Of a DNA stretch of 64,000 bases, positions 60,928 to 64,000 are shown piece after piece; positions within the stretch are counted from its first letter, which is position 1; every line of letters begins with the position of its first letter. Made by a program: the position numbers and the translations under genes. Source of the stretch: Pedobacter xixiisoli (lineage in GTDB: Bacteria; Bacteroidota; Bacteroidia; Sphingobacteriales; Sphingobacteriaceae); NCBI RefSeq assembly GCF_900215335.1, contig NZ_OCMT01000002.1, positions 186,001 through 250,000 of the forward strand, written 5' to 3'. The notes beneath the pieces are model-generated. The model saw only the letters and a list, made by a program, of their open reading frames with translations. It had not been told where the DNA came from and did not search any database.

Positions 60928-61575
60928 ATGAAAACACTAAAAATAATTAGGATACTGTTCATACTTGGAAGTTTTACAGCATGCAAAAAAGATAAAGTGG
61001 ATACACCTGAGCCGGCGCAAGAACCTTTTGCAATCACTGATTACGTATTGGTAGAAAAAGGTTTAGGTGTTGACGACAACGACCATTTGATTACCACATT
61101 TGAATTACAAGGTAAAGCCATATGGTATACCTTATTGGGATACTTAGAAGGACCAAAATATACTTTTGAAGACGGAGTTTTAAAAATCTATTTAGGAGGA
61201 ACAGTGGAAAGAGAATTCAAAATTGAAAATCAAAAAATCGTTTCCCATTCAGTAAAATTTCAGCCATATAGCTGTCAATTAGTTAAAATATCGAAGAGCA
61301 ATGTATTAGATGGTAACACTTATAATGGAGGCTGGCGAAATGAAGGAAGCTTGATTGTATCAGTTTCCAAATTGAAATTTACCGACACCCATTATGCAGA
61401 AGCTTCACTCAATTTACCAGTTCCAAACAATGAATATAAATCGCTGAAAAACATTGGTGCATATAGCCGTATCAATAACGTAAATACCCTTTGGATATTG
61501 ATAAATGGAAAACTTGAAGGCTCAAGAAAGTATGAAAGTGGGAATATTGCTATTGGCGATTTTAACAAACAATAA
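60928..61575 (+). CDS. CKKD-type lipoprotein, array member 3
   Basis: A 215-residue lipoprotein with Cys19 (SFTACKKDK). It shares the plan of a 'T..Y.' entry strand, a YTFEDGVLKIYLGG strand and a final domain (NTYNGGWRNEGSLIVS; KFTDTHYAEASLNLP), which is closest to member 5 at 62240. Function unknown. It follows member 2 by 18 bases, so it is probably on the same transcript. Confidence 0.65.
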   Translation: MKTLKIIRILFILGSFTACKKDKVDTPEPAQEPFAITDYVLVEKGLGVDDNDHLITTFELQGKAIWYTLLGYLEGPKYTFEDGVLKIYLGGTVEREFKIENQKIVSHSVKFQPYSCQLVKISKSNVLDGNTYNGGWRNEGSLIVSVSKLKFTDTHYAEASLNLPVPNNEYKSLKNIGAYSRINNVNTLWILINGKLEGSRKYESGNIAIGDFNKQ

Positions 61576-61602
61576 CTCACCACAACTTTAAAATTAACAA
61601 TC

Positions 61603-62205
61603 ATGAAAAACATATTTAAAATGCTCGCCATAATATTGGTAATTATAGGATTTGCGAGCTGTAAAAAGAAAGACCCTAAGCCCGAAATTTTTGATATTAC
61701 CAAATACAGTATTGTCGGTAAATTTTCTTCTGGCAACCCGTATATCATAACAATTGATGCTGATGATAAAGCAACCTTAACGGCTTATGGCTTTAGTACA
61801 GGCAAATACACTTTTATAGATGGGGTTTTTAAATTTAATTTTAGTAATGGCGAAGTGATAGGTTCATTCACTATTGAAAATGGAGCCATTAAGTCTTATG
61901 CTGGACCAGCAATTATAAACACTTATGATTTAGTGAAAATACCTGCTACCAATCAATTAGAAGGCAAAACGTTTAAAGGTATATGGCAAAATTTGGCATA
62001 TACTACTGAGTTCAAATTCACAGCAAGCCAAGTTACCGAAACAACGAATAATCAATCATCTGTTGTTAATTATACCTTAATTAATAATCTAGCGGTTAAA
62101 AAGCAGAATGGGGCTTATCATACTCTTCTAGTTATTATCGATAATAAGCTCGAAGGTGCCCATTATAATCAGGGTTATGCTTGGGGTACTTTTATGAGAC
62201 AGTAA
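61603..62205 (+). CDS. CKKD-type lipoprotein, array member 4
   Basis: A 200-residue lipoprotein (Cys20 in FASCKKKD). It keeps the shared DITKYSIVGKF entry, GKYTFIDGVFKFNFSNGEVIGSF middle and YDLVKIPATNQLEGKTFKG link, but its last part (KFTASQVTETTNNQ) is different from both other pairs, so it looks intermediate. It lies 27 bases after member 3. Function unknown. Confidence 0.62.
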   Translation: MKNIFKMLAIILVIIGFASCKKKDPKPEIFDITKYSIVGKFSSGNPYIITIDADDKATLTAYGFSTGKYTFIDGVFKFNFSNGEVIGSFTIENGAIKSYAGPAIINTYDLVKIPATNQLEGKTFKGIWQNLAYTTEFKFTASQVTETTNNQSSVVNYTLINNLAVKKQNGAYHTLLVIIDNKLEGAHYNQGYAWGTFMRQ

Positions 62206-62239
62206 GGCATACGTCTTTTCATAACTAAATATTAAAAAT

Positions 62240-62899
62240 ATGAAAACATTAAATGTACTATTATTACTATTCGTAGTAAGCTTTACAGCATGCAAAAAAG
62301 ATAGCATTGCTCCAAAGGAAATAAATGAACCGTTTGACATCAGACAATATGTACTTGTAACAAGGCAAACAAATAATAACAACTGGGTAGTAAATGTTAG
62401 TGTAACAAGTTTCGAAGCTCAAAGTAAATCAATTGTTTTTAACGAAGGTGGGCAAATTCCTGATAGTGGTTTTGGTTATAGCTATGCAGATGGCGTTTTA
62501 AAATTACTTTACGATGGAAGGGTTAATTCGGAACTTAAGATTGAAAATAATCTCATCGCATCGAAGAAACTTAGCGGGATAACTACTTCATACCAGTTAA
62601 TTAAAATTCCCAACGAAAATCCGCTAAATGGAAACACCTATAATGGTGGCTGGAAATCTGAGGGTAGTTTTTTGACCACAGTAGCAAGTGTGAAGTTTAC
62701 AGATACCCATTATAGCGAAGCTTCCATTAATTTGCCGCCGCCGAACAAAACCTATCAATTATTTAAAAATATAGCGGCTTATAGTTACGATGTAACCAAT
62801 CGGGTAGATAGCTTTTGGGTGTTATCTGACGGGAAGTTAGAAGGTTATAGGCAGTATGGCAACAGCAATACTAGTGTAAATGGAACCTTCAGTAAATAA
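62240..62899 (+). CDS. CKKD-type lipoprotein, array member 5
   Basis: A 219-residue lipoprotein (Cys18 in SFTACKKDS). It shares with member 3 the YADGVLKLLYDGR middle and the NTYNGGWKSEGSFLTTV...KFTDTHYSEASINLP end, with clear sequence divergence. Function unknown. It follows member 4 by 34 bases and precedes the secreted protein gene at 62933. Confidence 0.65.
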   Translation: MKTLNVLLLLFVVSFTACKKDSIAPKEINEPFDIRQYVLVTRQTNNNNWVVNVSVTSFEAQSKSIVFNEGGQIPDSGFGYSYADGVLKLLYDGRVNSELKIENNLIASKKLSGITTSYQLIKIPNENPLNGNTYNGGWKSEGSFLTTVASVKFTDTHYSEASINLPPPNKTYQLFKNIAAYSYDVTNRVDSFWVLSDGKLEGYRQYGNSNTSVNGTFSK

Positions 62900-62932
62900 A
62901 ATCAATTAATTAAATTTTAAAAAACTCAAGTC

Positions 62933-63502
62933 ATGAAAAAATACATTCTATACCTCATTTTAATGAGCTTAAGCCACATCGGCTTTGCACAAAACTTAAC
63001 ACCTCCGCAAGTATCAGGTTACCTCAGCGCAAGCACAATAAACGTTAATTTTCCCTTTAACATTAAGGGTGTTCCATTTACACAAATACCCAAGAGCGTA
63101 TGGTATCCAACCTCAGTTATTATCGCCGATTTTCAAATGAACTATTATTTGGAAGGAGATGATAGTAAGCAAATCAATACCATAAGGAAACATGTAATAC
63201 CCAACAGTAAAACGGGCGCCTGGGAAATTACAGGGTTAAGCATTGAACCTTTGCCTCATTCTACACCAAATGCTAGAGTAGACCACCAAAGAACCACTTA
63301 TATGCTCTCGATTTATCAAATACACACTGGTCAAAAATCGGCAATGTGGTATGCCAATATCCATCTCAATCAGATACAAACCAATAAAATTCCAGCTCAA
63401 AAGTTAGGTCCCATAAAAGTTCACCCCAAAGACAAGGTAATTCTTAATCCACAACCCATTCCACCAAAGGAGATTAAGAGGAAAATTAGAACTAAAAACT
63501 AA
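62933..63502 (+). CDS. Secreted protein of unknown function
   Basis: A 189-residue exported protein with a signal peptide (about 1-20, FAQNL), a beta-rich middle (SASTINVNFPFNIKGVPF; YYLEGDDSKQINTI), and a Lys/Pro-rich basic tail (KVHPKDKVILNPQPIPPKEIKRK). It lacks a lipobox. No family recognised. It ends the array unit and is followed by a 282-base gap with a hairpin and the next promoter. Confidence 0.62.
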   Translation: MKKYILYLILMSLSHIGFAQNLTPPQVSGYLSASTINVNFPFNIKGVPFTQIPKSVWYPTSVIIADFQMNYYLEGDDSKQINTIRKHVIPNSKTGAWEITGLSIEPLPHSTPNARVDHQRTTYMLSIYQIHTGQKSAMWYANIHLNQIQTNKIPAQKLGPIKVHPKDKVILNPQPIPPKEIKRKIRTKN

Positions 63503-63562
63503 TTTTTTTTTGAAAAGCAATACCCGTAGTGCTTTGGTTCCGATAGTCCCGCCCTTTGCTAA

Positions 63563-63581
63563 ATGCCATGAAAAATGGCAT
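63563..63581. repeat. Short hairpin ATGCCAT / ATGGCAT
   Basis: Perfect 7-base arms with a 5-base loop in the gap after the secreted protein gene, flanked by GTCCCG and CGGG segments. No T-run directly follows, so it is more likely part of an intergenic repeat than a terminator. Confidence 0.4.
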
Positions 63582-63713
63582 ACCGCTGTCTGTCGGGTTT
63601 ATTTTACTCTAAACATCACCATAAACCTAGCTATTAAGCTGCTATAATTTCACATTCTTTAAGCGCTTCGCTAAGCCATAACCTTATTCGCTCATCAGAA
63701 TCACCCATTCACT

Positions 63714-63752
63714 CATTATCAAAAAATGCTTCTAGAAAGAGTTGTTCTTTTG
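63714..63752 (+). promoter_or_regulatory. Promoter-like CATTATCAAAAAATG element
   Basis: CATTATCAAAAAATG at 63714-63728 (identical to 58721-58735) and TTTG at 63749-63752, 35 bases from CATTA, 36 bases before the ATG at 63785. The -7 box itself (TTCTTTTG) matches poorly. Confidence 0.4.
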
Positions 63753-63784
63753 GTTAACAATTTAAACATTTCAAATTTTAAGCT

Positions 63785-64000
63785 ATGAGAAATTTTAAAA
63801 TAATACCTGTGCTTTTATTGCTGTTAAGCTTTTCATCCTGTAAAAAAGACAAAGTAAAAGCAGTTGAAGTCGTCAACATTTTTGCAGGGTTTGGTAATAG
63901 TGCTTTTTTAAAAACCGATGGAAGTTTTTGGTTAGCTGGCGTAAATAGGTTCGACAATGGCGTATTAGCATTTGAAAGTAAGCCAAAGTTTATCATGAAC
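63785..64000 (+). CDS. Lipoprotein with RCC1-like repeat, 5' part only
   Basis: A frame from ATG 63785 to the window end gives 72 residues. It begins with a lipoprotein signal (MRNFKIIPVLLLLLSFSSC, Cys19, then KKDK). The mature start, FAGFGNSAFLKTDGSFWLAGVN, resembles one RCC1 propeller blade (FGNSAFLKTDGS...GxN). More repeats would be expected beyond the edge. It continues the CKKD lipoprotein series and shares the CATTA promoter element with 58797. Confidence 0.6.
   Translation, partial: MRNFKIIPVLLLLLSFSSCKKDKVKAVEVVNIFAGFGNSAFLKTDGSFWLAGVNRFDNGVLAFESKPKFIMN

Overview
The window is an AT-rich chromosomal segment of a Bacteroidota bacterium, most likely Sphingobacteriaceae and Pedobacter-like (inference). 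The signs are promoters of the TTTG / TAnnTTTG type, weak Shine-Dalgarno sites, a TonB receptor with a carboxypeptidase-like N-terminal domain, DUF4199, BatA-like and LytS-type sensor proteins, GH130, and dispersed palindromic intergenic repeats. I see no IS element, prophage, CRISPR array, tRNA or rRNA gene.

Layout. (1) 1-7.2 kb, minus strand: a membrane protein cut by the window edge, two family 2 glycosyltransferases, DUF4199, an acidic protein, a dihydroorotase homologue that lacks its metal ligands and catalytic Asp (probable pseudoenzyme), and a BatA/VWA membrane protein. (2) 7.3-22.4 kb: a stress-type island. Two NarL/HisKA_3 two-component pairs flank small charged proteins, PA2169-, KTSC-, DUF6496-, YciE/F (DUF892)- and DUF4142-type proteins, a GT4 glycosyltransferase fused to a helical-barrel domain, a GH130 enzyme, a lone receiver, a CinA C-terminal paralogue and a stress-type SDR. 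(3) 23.2-30.9 kb: sulfur amino acid synthesis. A Cys/Met-metabolism PLP enzyme, cysM and cysE precede metY-metX-hom, whose leader holds a consensus promoter, a SAM-I riboswitch and a 44-codon ORF whose second half is packed with Cys and Met codons. (4) 31.4-51.2 kb: core genes: 2-oxoacid dehydrogenase E2, cinA, lptD, two amidases, an MCE/MlaD protein, a cold-shock protein, rnz with a STAS protein, purC, phoH, a SAM hydrolase, serC-serA, a TonB receptor and rpe. (5) 51.3-64 kb: two sensor kinases sharing a nearly identical LytS-type kinase half, then secreted proteins and a tandem array of related 'CKKD' lipoproteins.

How parts fit together. The sulfur block would make cysteine (CysE, CysM), acetylate homoserine (MetX, fed by Hom) and sulfhydrylate it (MetY); the leader looks able to sense SAM and the supply of Cys-/Met-tRNA. 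The stress island pairs two phosphorelays with ferritin-like and quality-control-type small proteins and a make/break glycan enzyme pair. LptD, amidases and MlaD form an envelope block.

Most worth a second look: the SAM riboswitch plus Cys/Met-rich leader ORF, the pseudo-dihydroorotase, the GT4-barrel/GH130 pair within the stress island, a promoter layout (CATTA, then TTTG exactly 35 nt later) shared by three secreted-protein units, and the orphan lipoprotein array. All function calls rest on reading motifs by eye; no database search was run.
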